Assembly (NCBI RefSeq): GCF_021582895.2
Contig: NZ_CP091139.2
Location: 2,294,001-2,358,000 of the forward strand
DNA from: Microbacterium elymi
Lineage (GTDB): Bacteria > Actinomycetota > Actinomycetes > Actinomycetales > Microbacteriaceae
Direction of reading: 5' to 3'
Length of the DNA stretch: 64,000 nt
Each line of letters begins with the position of its first letter. The first letter of the stretch is position 1. The translations under genes were made by a program, and so were the position numbers. The notes under the pieces were generated by a model, which searched no databases, had not been told where the DNA came from, and was given only the letters and a program-made list of their open reading frames with translations. Shown here piece by piece: positions 48,538-57,962 of the stretch.

Positions 48538-49918
48538 TCAGTCGGCGTGCCGGAAGCGATCGCGGGACGCGGGCGACTCGTCGCCGGCCCGGTTCGGCAG
48601 CGGGATGGGCGTGGTCTGCGCCAGCCCGTCGCTGAACTCCTCGGGGATCGGCTGCTCGATCACGCGGATCGGCAGCGTCTCGTCGATGGTCAGCCGGAAT
48701 CGACTCGTGCTGTGCCGGTGCAGCCGGCCCGAGCTGATCATCCAGACCGCGCCGATCACACACGCGATGATCCCTGCCGCAGCGCCGACCTGGATCGCCG
48801 CGCGCGGGCCGAACGCGGTGGCCACCCATCCCACGATGGGGGCGCCGATCGGCGTGGACCCCATGATCACGGCCATGTAGAGGGCCAGGACGCGTCCGCG
48901 CAAGCTGGGCGTCGGTGGTGGTCTGCACGTACCCGTTGGCGGTCGTCAGCATCGACACGGTCGAGAAGCCGACGAACACGACGGTCGCCCCGTACATCCA
49001 GTACTCCGGCATCACCGACGAGATGATCGAGGCGAGTCCGAACCCGCCGGCCGCGATGATCACCACCCGGATGCGGGCCTTCTCGCGGCGCGCGGCCATG
49101 AGAGCGCCGGCGAGCGATCCGATGGCCAGCATCGAGCTGAGGGCGCCGTAGCCGTCGGCCTGCTTGCCGAACTCCAGCGCCATGGTCGAGGCGAAGATCG
49201 GGAAGTTCATGCCGAACGCGCCGATCAGGAACACCATCACGAACAGCACGAGCAGGTCGGGGCGGCGCGCGACGTAGCGGAAGCCGTCGGCGATCCGCGT
49301 GGCATCGGTCGCCCGCACGCGCGGCTCGAGCTCGTCGCGGCGCATCAGCGACAGGGCCAGGAGCATCGCCACGAACGTGGCGGCGTTGATGATGAACATC
49401 CACCCGGTGCCGACCAGCACGATGGCGATGCCGCCGACGGCCGGTCCGATCAGACGCGCGGTGTTGAAGGATGCCGAGTTCAGAGCGACCGCGTTCGCGG
49501 CGTTCTCGCGCGAGACCACGTCCGAGACGAACGCCTGGCGGGCGGGGGAGTCGAACGCGTTGGCGATGCCGAAGAAGCCGGCGAACATCCACATCATCGG
49601 CAGCGTCATGACGTGGGTGAGCAGGAGCACGCCGACGGTGATCGCCAGCAGCCCGAGCGCGGTCTGCGTGCACATCAGCAGCTTGCGCCGATCGAAGTGG
49701 TCGGCGACCCACCCGGTGATGCTGACGAGCACCAGCGGCGGCCCGAACTGCAGCGCCATCGTCACGCCCATCGCGGTGGCGTCGTTGTGGGTCAGCTCGG
49801 TGAGCACCACCCAGTCCTGCGCCGTGGACTGCATCCACCCGCCGATGTTGGAGATCAGCGCGCCGAAGAACCAGACCCGGTAGTTGAAGAGGCCGAGGGA
49901 GCGGAACATCGTCTTCAT
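48538..49918 (-). CDS. MFS transporter, EntS/enterobactin-exporter-like, one frame break
   Basis: About 460 residues with twelve helices. Opening MFRSLGLFNYRVWFFGALISNIGGWMQSTAQDWVV is characteristic of the MFS_3 (EntS-like) group, with motif A-like VADHFDRRKLLM. An extra base near 48902 (coding strand CAGCTTGCGCGG) breaks the loop before helix 11; repair gives TTTDAQLRGRVLALYMAVIMGS. The C-terminal ~50 residues (LPIRVIEQPIPEEFSDGLAQTTPIPLPN) are hydrophilic. The start overlaps the MarR stop by ATGA, so the regulator and pump are one operon and probably a drug- or metabolite-responsive export unit. Confidence 0.87.
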
Positions 49919-50376
49919 CGCGCGGCCACCTCGCTCATGATCGCGGCGGCGCGGGCGAGGGTGCGTCGCTGGGACGGGGTGAGGTCGGCGACCACCTGCG
50001 CCAGCCACATGTCGCGGCGGCGCACCGTCTCGGCCACCAGCTCGCGTCCCTGCGTCGTGATCTCGATGTTGACCTTGCGGCGGTCGGTCTCGTCGGGGGT
50101 GCGGGTGATCCAGCCCGCCTCCTCCAGGCAGTTCACGGTCCGGTTCATCGAGGGGGCGGTCACGCGCTCGCGCTCGGCCAGCTCGCCCAGGGTGTGCGGT
50201 CCGTGGCCCTTGAGCGTGGCGAGCACGGCGAACTGGGCGTCGCTCATCGTGTCCAGCGCGCGCTGGGAGCGCAGTCTGCGGCTGAGGCGGAAGGTCGCCA
50301 TCCGCAGATCGCGGGCGGTGACGGCATCCTCTTCGGGGACTTCGGGGACGTCGGAGGGTTCGTGCGAGATGACCAT
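49915..50376 (-). CDS. MarR-family regulator of the MFS pump
   Basis: Intact, 153 residues. HTH TMSDAQFAVLATLKGHGPHTLGELAERERVTAPSMNRTVNCLEEAGWITRTPDETDRRKVNIEITTQG shows the full MarR signature with the DxxDRRKV wing. It is read first in the MarR-MFS operon. The gap to the divergent lipase gene carries two tandem 13-bp repeats, the probable binding site. Confidence 0.9.
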   Translation of the reverse strand: MVISHEPSDVPEVPEEDAVTARDLRMATFRLSRRLRSQRALDTMSDAQFAVLATLKGHGPHTLGELAERERVTAPSMNRTVNCLEEAGWITRTPDETDRRKVNIEITTQGRELVAETVRRRDMWLAQVVADLTPSQRRTLARAAAIMSEVAAR

Positions 50377-50384
50377 ACAGATCG

Positions 50385-50410
50385 TTAGTCTAGCTTATTA
50401 GTCTCGCTAA
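50385..50410. promoter_or_regulatory. two adjacent 13-bp direct repeats upstream of marR
   Basis: TTAGTCTAGCTTA (50385-50397) is followed without gap by TTAGTCTCGCTAA (50398-50410), 11 of 13 identical. The block lies 8 bp upstream of the MarR start and 38 bp upstream of the divergent lipase start, in an AT-rich island. Likely operator and promoter core. Confidence 0.55.
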
Positions 50411-50448
50411 GTAAATGCCGAAGGTTGGGCGAGGCTAGGCTCTGGGTC

Positions 50449-51300
50449 ATGCCCGAGTTCATCGATGCACACGGCATCGCGATCGCCTACGACCTCCATC
50501 CGGCGCAGGGGACGGCGCGGGCGGTGGTCCAGCTGCTGCACGGGGTGGGCGAGCACGCCGGACGCTACGGCGAGGTCATCGCGGCGCTGAACGCCGAGGG
50601 CTACACGGTCTACGCCGACGACCACCGCGGGCACGGGCGCACCGGTATGACGCAGCACGGCGGCAACGCCGCGCGCCTCGGCCGACTCGGACCGGGCGGT
50701 CACCGCGCCGCCGTGGCGGCGTGCTGGCGGTTCACCGAGCTGATCCGCGACGAGAACCCCGACCTGCCGCTGGTGATCCTCGGGCATTCCTGGGGATCGT
50801 TCCTCACCCAGATCCTCGTGAACGATCATCCCGAGGCCTATGACGGCGTCATCCTGTCCGGGTCGGCGCTGCGGATGCCCGGATCGCTGAACGCGGGAGA
50901 CCTGAACGCCAAGTGGAAGGGGCCGGATGCCTCGGGTCTGGAGTGGCTCTCGACCGATCCGCGCGTCGCCGCGGCGTTCCACGACGATCCGCTGACGGTC
51001 GAGACTCCGCTGCTGAAGCTGTTCGGCCCGATCGAGTCGCTGCGTCTGTTCGGTCGTCCGCGGGCGGACCTCGGCCGCGACATCCCGCTGCTGCCCATCG
51101 TCGGCCGCGACGACCCGGTCGGCGGGCCGCGCAACGTGCACAAGCTCGCCGACGCATACCGGAACCGATCCAAGCTGACCGATGTCACGACGCTGGTCTA
51201 CCCCGATGCGCGGCACGAGCTGTTCAACGAGACGATCGCCGACGAGGTGCGCGCGGATGTCGTGGCCTGGCTGAACGCGCGCTTCGCCGCGCGGGACTGA
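50449..51300 (+). CDS. alpha/beta hydrolase, monoacylglycerol lipase-like
   Basis: Intact, 283 residues. VVQLLHGVGEHAGRYGEVIAALNAEGYTVYADDHRGHGRTG is the MGL opening, with the oxyanion HGVGEH. The nucleophile is in LVILGHSWGSFLTQ, the acid in IVGRDDPVGGPRN and the His in YPDARHELFNET. These enzymes split lysophospholipids or monoacylglycerols. Divergent from the MarR-MFS operon and may share its operator region. Confidence 0.87.
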   Translation: MPEFIDAHGIAIAYDLHPAQGTARAVVQLLHGVGEHAGRYGEVIAALNAEGYTVYADDHRGHGRTGMTQHGGNAARLGRLGPGGHRAAVAACWRFTELIRDENPDLPLVILGHSWGSFLTQILVNDHPEAYDGVILSGSALRMPGSLNAGDLNAKWKGPDASGLEWLSTDPRVAAAFHDDPLTVETPLLKLFGPIESLRLFGRPRADLGRDIPLLPIVGRDDPVGGPRNVHKLADAYRNRSKLTDVTTLVYPDARHELFNETIADEVRADVVAWLNARFAARD

Positions 51301-51322
51301 GCCCGCCGGGCGGCGGCGCGGG

Positions 51323-52915
51323 TCAGCGCCCGCCGGGGCGCGACGCGCGGCGCGAGCCGCCCGAGCGCATGCCGCCGACGGTGGCGCCCATCGTCGGCTT
51401 GCCGGATGCGGTGCGTCCGCTCTGCGGGGCCGGGGCATGCGACGACTGGGCATGCGACGACTGGGCGTGCGGTGCCTTCCCGCCCTTGGCGCGGGCGGCG
51501 CCGGCATCCGTGCGGGGCGTGCGCGCCGCGGCATCCGCAGACCCGCCCTGCCCGCCGTTGCCGCGACGGCGCCGCGAGCCCGACCGGGCCGGGGCCTCGG
51601 CCGGACGATCGCCGTTCGCCCCACCTCGCGAACCGTTGCGCGCCGACCCGCCGCGGGCGGATCCGTTGGATCCCCGGTTGGACGACGCCTTCGCCGGACG
51701 CTGCGCTGCACGGGCTCGCATCGCCGCCGGCTTCACATACGGCGCCGGGTCGCCGACGAGGTCGGTGACCTGGGTGCCGTTCGGGTCGACCGACTCCAGT
51801 CCGACGCGGATCTGCGCCTTGCGGAGCAGATCGGTGACATCGCGGCGCTGCTCGGCGAGCACCACGGTGACCACCACGCCCTCGGCGCCGGCACGGGCGG
51901 TGCGGCCCGAACGGTGCAGGTACGACTTGTGCTCGACCGGCGGGTCGACGTGCACGACCAGCTCGACGTCGTCGACGTGGACGCCGCGGGCCGCGACATC
52001 GGTCGCGACGAGCACGCGCACGCCGCCGGCGGCGGGGTCGGCATTGAACGCGGCGAGGTTGCGCTCGCGCGCCGGCTGCGACAGGTTGCCCTGCAGATCG
52101 ACGGCGGGGATGCCGGCCGCGGTCAGCTGCTTGGCGAGCTTCTTGGCCTGGTGCTTGGTGCGGGTGAACAGGATGCGGCGGGCGCGGCCGCGCGCGAGGT
52201 GCTGCACGAGGTCCTTCTTGGCGTCGGCATCCGGCACCACGAACACGCGGTGGGTCATCACGCCGGCGGGCACGCTGGACTCGTCCACCTCGTGCCGGAC
52301 CGGGTCGTGCAGGAACCGCTGCACGAGCGTGTCGACGCCGCGGTCCAGGGTCGCGCTGAACAGCATCCGCTGCCCGCGCACCGGGGTGGCCTTCATGATG
52401 CGGGTGACGCCGGGCAGGAAGCCCATGTCGGCCATGTGGTCGGCCTCGTCCAGCACCGTGATCTCGATGGCGTCCAGCGAGACGACGCCCTGCTTCATCA
52501 GGTCCTCGAGGCGGCCCGGGCAGGCCACCACGATGTCGACGCCGCGCGCCATCGCCTGCTCCTGCGGACGCTGGCTGACACCGCCGAAGATCGTCGTGAC
52601 GGTCAGGCCGGCGGCGTCGGCCAGCGGGGTCACGGTCGCGGCGATCTGGGTGGCCAGCTCGCGGGTCGGGGCCAGGACCAGTCCGCGCGGGTGGCCGGGG
52701 CGGCGCGAGACGCGGGCGGCCGAGAGCCGTGCCACCAGGGGCAGGGCGAACGCGATGGTCTTGCCGCTGCCGGTGCGGCCGCGGCCGAGCACGTCACGGC
52801 CGGCCAGGGCGTCGGGCAGCGTGTCGCGCTGGATGGGGAACGCCTCGGTCTTGCCCTGTGCGGACAGGACGGCGGCGAGGTTCTCGGGCACGCCGAGAGA
52901 AAGGAAAGTAGACAA
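51323..52915 (-). CDS. DEAD-box RNA helicase
   Basis: About 530 residues, intact. Q motif GKTEAFPIQRDTLP, Walker A GRGRTGSGKTIAF, PTRELATQI, Walker B VLDEADHMADMGF, SAT in MLFSATLDRG, then motifs IV-VI with FTRTKHQAKK, ATDVAARGVHVDD and HRSGRTARAG. The C-terminal ~140 residues are a disordered Arg/Gly/Ser-rich tail (SSNRGSNGSARGGSARNGS) that would bind RNA. The start is taken as TTG 52915 giving LSTFLSLGVPENL; no ATG or GTG is placed better. Such helicases serve ribosome assembly and cold growth. Confidence 0.9.
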   Translation of the reverse strand: MSTFLSLGVPENLAAVLSAQGKTEAFPIQRDTLPDALAGRDVLGRGRTGSGKTIAFALPLVARLSAARVSRRPGHPRGLVLAPTRELATQIAATVTPLADAAGLTVTTIFGGVSQRPQEQAMARGVDIVVACPGRLEDLMKQGVVSLDAIEITVLDEADHMADMGFLPGVTRIMKATPVRGQRMLFSATLDRGVDTLVQRFLHDPVRHEVDESSVPAGVMTHRVFVVPDADAKKDLVQHLARGRARRILFTRTKHQAKKLAKQLTAAGIPAVDLQGNLSQPARERNLAAFNADPAAGGVRVLVATDVAARGVHVDDVELVVHVDPPVEHKSYLHRSGRTARAGAEGVVVTVVLAEQRRDVTDLLRKAQIRVGLESVDPNGTQVTDLVGDPAPYVKPAAMRARAAQRPAKASSNRGSNGSARGGSARNGSRGGANGDRPAEAPARSGSRRRRGNGGQGGSADAAARTPRTDAGAARAKGGKAPHAQSSHAQSSHAPAPQSGRTASGKPTMGATVGGMRSGGSRRASRPGGR

Positions 52916-53102
52916 GGGGATGCTTTCGGTGAAGGCGCACTCGGATCGGCGCGCTGGAGGCGACGGCGCACCAGGACGGTGCGCATCGGTTCGCCGTTCG
53001 AAAAGAAACCGTGGCGGGCTCGGGGAACCAGGCCAGGGGAGCGTGTCGACGACGCAGCGGCAGGGCCGCAGCATCCATCCTACCGGCACGTAGGCTGAGA
53101 AC

Positions 53103-54153
53103 ATGCACGGTGAGTATAAGGTTCCGGGCGGCAAGCTCGTCGTCGTCGACCTGCAGGAGCGCGACGGGCGGATCGCCGACTTCCATCTGGCCGGGGATTT
53201 CTTCCTCGAGCCGGACTCGGCGCTGGCCGATATCGACGCCGCCGTGAACGGGATGGCCACCACGGCGGATGTCGCGGCGATCGCCGCCGCCGTGCGCGGA
53301 GCGCTGCCCGAGGGCGCCCAGCTGCTCGGCTTCACGCCGGAGGCGGTGGGCACGGCGGTGCGGCGGGCGCTGGTCACCGCTCCGGGCTGGAGCGACTTCG
53401 ACTGGGAGATCCTGCACGAGAAGCCGGTCTCGCCGCGGATGAACCTCGCGCTGGATGAGGTGCTCACCACCCGGGTGGGCGACGGACGCCGCAAGCCGGC
53501 GCTGCGGATGTGGGAGTGGGACGAGTCGGCCGTGGTCATCGGGTCGTTCCAGTCGCTGCGCAACGAGGTCGACCCGGAGGGCGCGCGCCGGCACGGCTAC
53601 GACGTGGTGCGCCGGATCTCCGGCGGCGGCGCGATGCTGATGGGCGCGAACTCGATCGTGACCTACTCGCTGTACGCACCGGGGACGCTGGTGGCGGGGA
53701 TGACGTTCGCCGACTCGTACGCGTTCCTGGACGACTGGGTGCTGCAGGCGCTGCGCTCGCTCGGCATCGACGCGGTGTATCAGCCGCTGAACGACATCAC
53801 CGGCCCGTCCGGCAAGATCGGCGGAGCAGCGCAGAAGCGGCTGGCCAACGGCGGCATCCTGCATCACGCGACCCTGAGCTACGACATGGACGGCCAGGTG
53901 ATGACCGAGGTGCTGCGCATCGGCCGGGAGAAGCTCAGCGACAAGGGCACGGTGTCGGCGGCCAAGCGCGTCGACCCGCTGCGCAAGCCAGACCGGGCTG
54001 CCGCGGGAGGCGATCATCGAGCGGTTCATCGAGACGTTCGGGACGCTGTACGGCGCGACCCCGGGACATATCACGGAAGAGGAATATGCCGAGGCGGAGG
54101 CGCTGGTGGCGTCGAAGTTCGCCACCGACGCGTGGCTGAACCGCGTGCCGTGA
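53103..54153 (+). CDS. lplA: lipoate--protein ligase family protein, one frame break
   Basis: About 350 residues. Attaches lipoate (or octanoate) to E2 and H proteins. The N-terminal ~90 residues (KVPGGKLVVVDLQERDGRIADFHLAGDFFLEP) resemble the LplA accessory domain, here in front. The catalytic BPL/LplA domain has MNLALDEVL, VVIGSFQSLRNEVD, VVRRISGGGAMLMG and the Lys in GKIGGAAQKRL. An extra A near 53985 (CGCAAGCC) breaks the 3' part; repair gives SQTGLPREAIIERFIETFG. The stop overlaps the methyltransferase start by GTGA. Confidence 0.85.
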
Positions 54154-54996
54154 CCGGCGCGGGCTCGGTCATCATCCACCACGGCGACAACCTGGCCGCG
54201 GCCCGCTCGCTGCCGGACGGCGCGTTCACCCTCGTCTACCTCGACCCGCCGTTCAACACCGGACGGGTGCGCGAGCGATCGGCTTGCGCGGGACGGCGGC
54301 TCCGTCGACGCGACCCCGGGCGCGGTGCGTCGCGGATTCCGCGGGCGGGAGTACGAGCGGCTGCGCGGCGACCTGCGCCGGTACGACGACCGGTTCGACG
54401 ACTACTGGGGGTTCCTCGAGCCGCGGCTGCGCGAGGCATGGCGGCTGCTGGCCGACGACGGCACACTGTACCTGCACCTGGACTTCCGCGAGGCGCACTA
54501 CGCCAAGGTGCTGATGGACGCGCTGTTCGGCCGCGAGCGGTTCTTGAACGAGCTGATCTGGGCCTACGACTACGGCGCGAAGGCGCGCGGCCGGTGGCCG
54601 GCCAAGCACGACACGATCCTGGTCTACGTCAAGGATCCGCAGCGCTACTGGTTCGACTCGGCGGGCGTCGACCGGGAGCCGTACATGGCCCCCGGCCTGG
54701 TCACGGCCGAGAAGGCGGCGCGCGGCAAGCTGCCCACCGACGTCTGGTGGCACACCATCGTGCCCACCGGCGGCCGGGAGAAGACCGGATACCCCACGCA
54801 GAAGCCGGAGGGCGTCCTGCGCCGCATCATCCAGGCCTCCACCCGCGAGGGCGACCGCGTGCTCGACCTGTTCGCCGGCAGCGGCACCACCGGGGCGGTC
54901 GCCGCGGCCCTCGGCCGCCACGCCGTGCTCGTGGACGACAACCCCGAGGCGATCGCCGTCATGCGCCGGCGGATGCCGCAGGCCCAGGTCGTCTGA
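54150..54996 (+). CDS. site-specific DNA methyltransferase, orphan, one frame break
   Basis: About 282 residues. Motif IV VYLDPPFNTG lies near the N-terminus and the SAM-binding motif I DLFAGSGTTGAVAAALGR near the C-terminus, the order of beta-class amino-methyltransferases (N6-adenine or N4-cytosine). Also LNELIWAYDYGAKARGRWPAKHDTILVYVK and GYPTQKPEGVLRRII, typical of the N6_N4_Mtase family. An extra T near 54284 (GGCTTGCGCGG) breaks it after VRERSA. No endonuclease or specificity gene adjoins, so it is probably an orphan enzyme, and it is translationally coupled to lplA, which is unusual. Confidence 0.85.
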
Positions 54997-55154
54997 CCGT
55001 CGGGCGCGCTGACGGTCGGGCGCTCTCGCTGACCGCGCTGCGGGTAGCCTGCGATCTGGACGTGCTCCGTTCCCGGGTGCCGCCTGCGCGAGACCGCCGC
55101 GCGGATCGCGCACGACCTCAGATAGCCTCGACCGATCACCGTGAAAGGACGCAG

Positions 55155-56141
55155 ATGCGATTCGGAACCTTCCTCCCGCAGGGCTGGCGCTTCGACCTGG
55201 TGGGCATCGACCCCGCCGAGCACTGGAACACCATGCGCACCCTCGCACAGCACGCGGATGCCGGCCCCTGGGAGTCCGCGTGGGTGTACGACCACTTCCA
55301 CACCAGCCCGGTGCCCTCGACCGAGGCCACGCACGAGGCATGGACGCTGATGGCCGCCTTCGCCGCGTCGACCTCCCGCATCCGGCTCGGGCAGATGTGC
55401 ACGTGCATGGGATACCGCAACCCCGCCTACCTGGCCAAGGTCGCCGCGACCGTCGATCACGTCTCGGGCGGCCGTCTGGAGATGGGCATCGGCGGCGGCT
55501 GGTACGAGCACGAGTGGCGCGCGTACGGCTACGGCTTCCCCGCGGTGCCCGAGCGGCTGCGCAGGCTCCGCGAGGGGGTCGAGATCATGCATCAGGCATG
55601 GACCGACGGCACCGCGACGCTGGACGGCCGCGAGTACCAGGTCGACGGCGCCATCGTCCGTCCGCTGCCGGTGCAGGCCGGCGGCATCCCGTTCTGGATC
55701 GCCGGCAGCGGCGAGAAGGTGACTCTGAAGATCGCCGCGCGGTACGCGTCGTACACGAACTTCACCGGGACGCTGGACGAGTTCGACCGGAAGGATGCCG
55801 CGCTGCGCGGGCACTGCGCGGCGCTCGGGCGGGACCAGGCCGAGATCGTGCGCTCCTCGAACTTCAACACGATCGTCGCGCCGACCGAGGCCGAGGCCCA
55901 CGACCGGCTCGCGGCGGTGAAGGCGCGGCTGCTGCCGCATGTCGGCCGGGAGCAGGCCGACGCGATCGAGGCGCAGTACCTGAGCTCGGACGCGTTCGGC
56001 ACGCCCGAGCAGATCGTCGAGCGGCTGCGGGTCCGGGCGGCCCACGGCGTCGGGTACGCGATCCACTACTTCCCCGAGCTGGCCTACGATCGCTCCGGGG
56101 TCGAGCTGTTCGAGCGCGAGGTCATCCCGGCGCTGGCGTAG
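55155..56141 (+). CDS. LLM-class F420-dependent oxidoreductase
   Basis: Intact, 328 residues, bacterial-luciferase-like TIM barrel. FLPQGWRFDLVGIDPAEHW, VYDHFHTSPVPS, IRLGQMCTCMGYRNPAYLAKVAATVDHVSGGRLEMGIGGGWYEHEWRAYG and PFWIAGSGEKVTLKIAARYA are the cofactor and substrate loops of this class. Most actinobacterial members use F420H2, and CofE at 4.1 kb suggests the cofactor is made. The ribosome-binding site GAAAGGA precedes ATG 55155. The TetR gene behind overlaps it tail to tail by 20 nt. Confidence 0.88.
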   Translation: MRFGTFLPQGWRFDLVGIDPAEHWNTMRTLAQHADAGPWESAWVYDHFHTSPVPSTEATHEAWTLMAAFAASTSRIRLGQMCTCMGYRNPAYLAKVAATVDHVSGGRLEMGIGGGWYEHEWRAYGYGFPAVPERLRRLREGVEIMHQAWTDGTATLDGREYQVDGAIVRPLPVQAGGIPFWIAGSGEKVTLKIAARYASYTNFTGTLDEFDRKDAALRGHCAALGRDQAEIVRSSNFNTIVAPTEAEAHDRLAAVKARLLPHVGREQADAIEAQYLSSDAFGTPEQIVERLRVRAAHGVGYAIHYFPELAYDRSGVELFEREVIPALA

Positions 56142-56752
56142 CCGGGGCGCCGGCGTCGGCGGGGCCGAGCAGCGCCGTGAACAGAGCGTCCACGACCGCG
56201 GCCATATCGACGTCGGGCTCGAGCATCCACTGCAGCTGCAGTCCGTCGGCGACGGCCTGGAACGCGCGCGCGAGCGCCTCGGGGTCGACGTCCGGCGACA
56301 GCAGACCGTCCTGCCGGCGCCGCTCGAGCGCCGCCGTGAACACCGCACGCAAGCCCGGTGCTGCGCTCGACGAAGAACCGGTGGGCCGGATGCTCGGGGT
56401 CCACGGCGTCCACGGACATCCGGGAGAACAGCTGCACCAGGCCCGGCACCTCGGCGTTGTGACGGACGATGTCGAGGTAGCCGCGCCGGATGTCGGCAAG
56501 CTCGGCCGTGTCGAACGCCGCCGGCGGGAGGCCGGCCGAGTCGACCTGATCGCGCTTGCGCAGGATCTCGGTGAACAGCTCCTCCTTCGAGTCGAAGTAG
56601 TGCAGCAGCCCGGCCTGACTCAGACCCACGGCATCCGCGAGCTCCTTGACCGACGCCCCGCGGTAGCCTTCGCGGGCGATCACGTCGAGAGCGCGGGTGA
56701 GGATCTCCTCGCGCTTCGCGACGCCTTTCGCATAGGACCCTCTGCGTGCCAT
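56122..56752 (-). CDS. TetR-family regulator, one frame break
   Basis: About 210 residues. HTH KREEILTRALDVIAREGYRGASVKELADAVGLSQAGLLHYFDSKEELF; ligand domain with DIVRHNAEVPGLVQLFSRMSV and HRFFVERS. An extra base near 56351 (coding strand GGGCTTGCGTGCG) breaks the frame; repair gives GLRAVFTAALERRRQDGLLSPDVDPEALA. It is convergent with the F420-type enzyme, so that enzyme is not its divergent target. It lies upstream of nothing on its own strand within 100 bp except its own promoter. Confidence 0.83.
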
Positions 56753-56786
56753 GCCTACGAGAATATGCCGAACGACGGGAGGTCTC

Positions 56787-57962
56787 TCACTCGTCGCGGC
56801 GGGCGCCGTCCGAGGGCGTGACGGTGAACACGTGCGGCGCGGCGAACCCGGCCTCGTCGAACGCGGATGCCGCCGCCAGCGCCACCTCGTCGACCCGGTC
56901 GTGCGGGGTCAGGGCGATCGCCGCGCCGCCGAATCCGCCGCCGGTCATCCGGGCGCCGATCGCCCCGGCCGCCCCCGCGGCCGCGACGGCCGTGTCCAGC
57001 GCCGGGGTGGAGATCTCGAAGTCGTCGCGCATCGAGGCGTGCGAGGCATCCAGCAGGGCGCCGATGGCCGCCGGTCCCTGCGCGCGCAGCGTGCGCACCG
57101 TGTCCAGGACGCGCTGATTCTCGGTGACGATGTGCCGCACCCGGCGGAAGGTCGTCGCATCCAGCATCCGCTCGGCACGGCCCAGGTCGTCCACCGACAG
57201 ATCGCGCAGCGCCGGCACGCCCAGGGCGGCGGCGCCCCGCTCACAGGCGTCGCGCCGGTCGCGATAGCCGCCGGTGGAGTGCGCGTGCGTGACGCCGGTG
57301 TCGATGACCATGAGCTGAAGGCCCGCGCCGGCGAAGCCGAGGTCGACGATCTCGGCGTCCAGCGAACGGCAGTCCAGGAAGATCGCCGCGTCCGCGCGGC
57401 CGAGCATCGAGGCCATCTGATCCATGATCCCGGTGGGCGCACCGACGGCTTCGTTCTCGGCGCGCCGTCCGATCCGGGCCAGGGCGACGGGGTCCAGCCC
57501 CAGCCGCCAGCTGTCGTTGAGCGCGGTCGCCGTCGCGCTCTCGATGGCCGCCGACGACGAGAGCCCCGCGCCCACCGGCACGTCCGAGGCGATGGCGATG
57601 TCGACGCCCACCTGGGGAGCCGTGGCGGCGTGGCGCAGCGCCCAGGCCACCCCGAGCGGGTAGGCCGCCCATTCCGGGACCGCCGGCTGCCCGGTCGTCG
57701 GGAAGATCCGGTCGAGGCCGTCCAGCGGCACCACGACCGGTGCGTCGGCGAACGTCGAGGCGACGCGGATGTCGCCGCCGTCGTTCGTGCCGAGGACCAC
57801 GTGCGTGCGCCGGTCGATCGCGAACGGGAGCACGAACCCGTCGTTGTAGTCGGTGTGCTCGCCGATCAGGTTCACCCGGCCGGGAGCCGACCACGCGCCC
57901 GCGGCGGGGCCGTGCGACAGCTCCGCGAACAGGGCGCGGGCAGCGTCCTGCGCGGCGGTCAC
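56787..57962 (-). CDS. galK: galactokinase
   Basis: Intact, 391 residues, GHMP kinase phosphorylating galactose to galactose-1-phosphate. N-terminal substrate motif SAPGRVNLIGEHTDYNDGFVLPFAI, ATP loop ASDVPVGAGLSSSAAIE, GIMDQMASMLG and C-terminal GARMTGGGFGGAAIAL. The GTG start 57962 overlaps the galT stop, so GalT and GalK are made from one message. Normal length for the family. Confidence 0.95.
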   Translation of the reverse strand: MTAAQDAARALFAELSHGPAAGAWSAPGRVNLIGEHTDYNDGFVLPFAIDRRTHVVLGTNDGGDIRVASTFADAPVVVPLDGLDRIFPTTGQPAVPEWAAYPLGVAWALRHAATAPQVGVDIAIASDVPVGAGLSSSAAIESATATALNDSWRLGLDPVALARIGRRAENEAVGAPTGIMDQMASMLGRADAAIFLDCRSLDAEIVDLGFAGAGLQLMVIDTGVTHAHSTGGYRDRRDACERGAAALGVPALRDLSVDDLGRAERMLDATTFRRVRHIVTENQRVLDTVRTLRAQGPAAIGALLDASHASMRDDFEISTPALDTAVAAAGAAGAIGARMTGGGFGGAAIALTPHDRVDEVALAAASAFDEAGFAAPHVFTVTPSDGARRDE

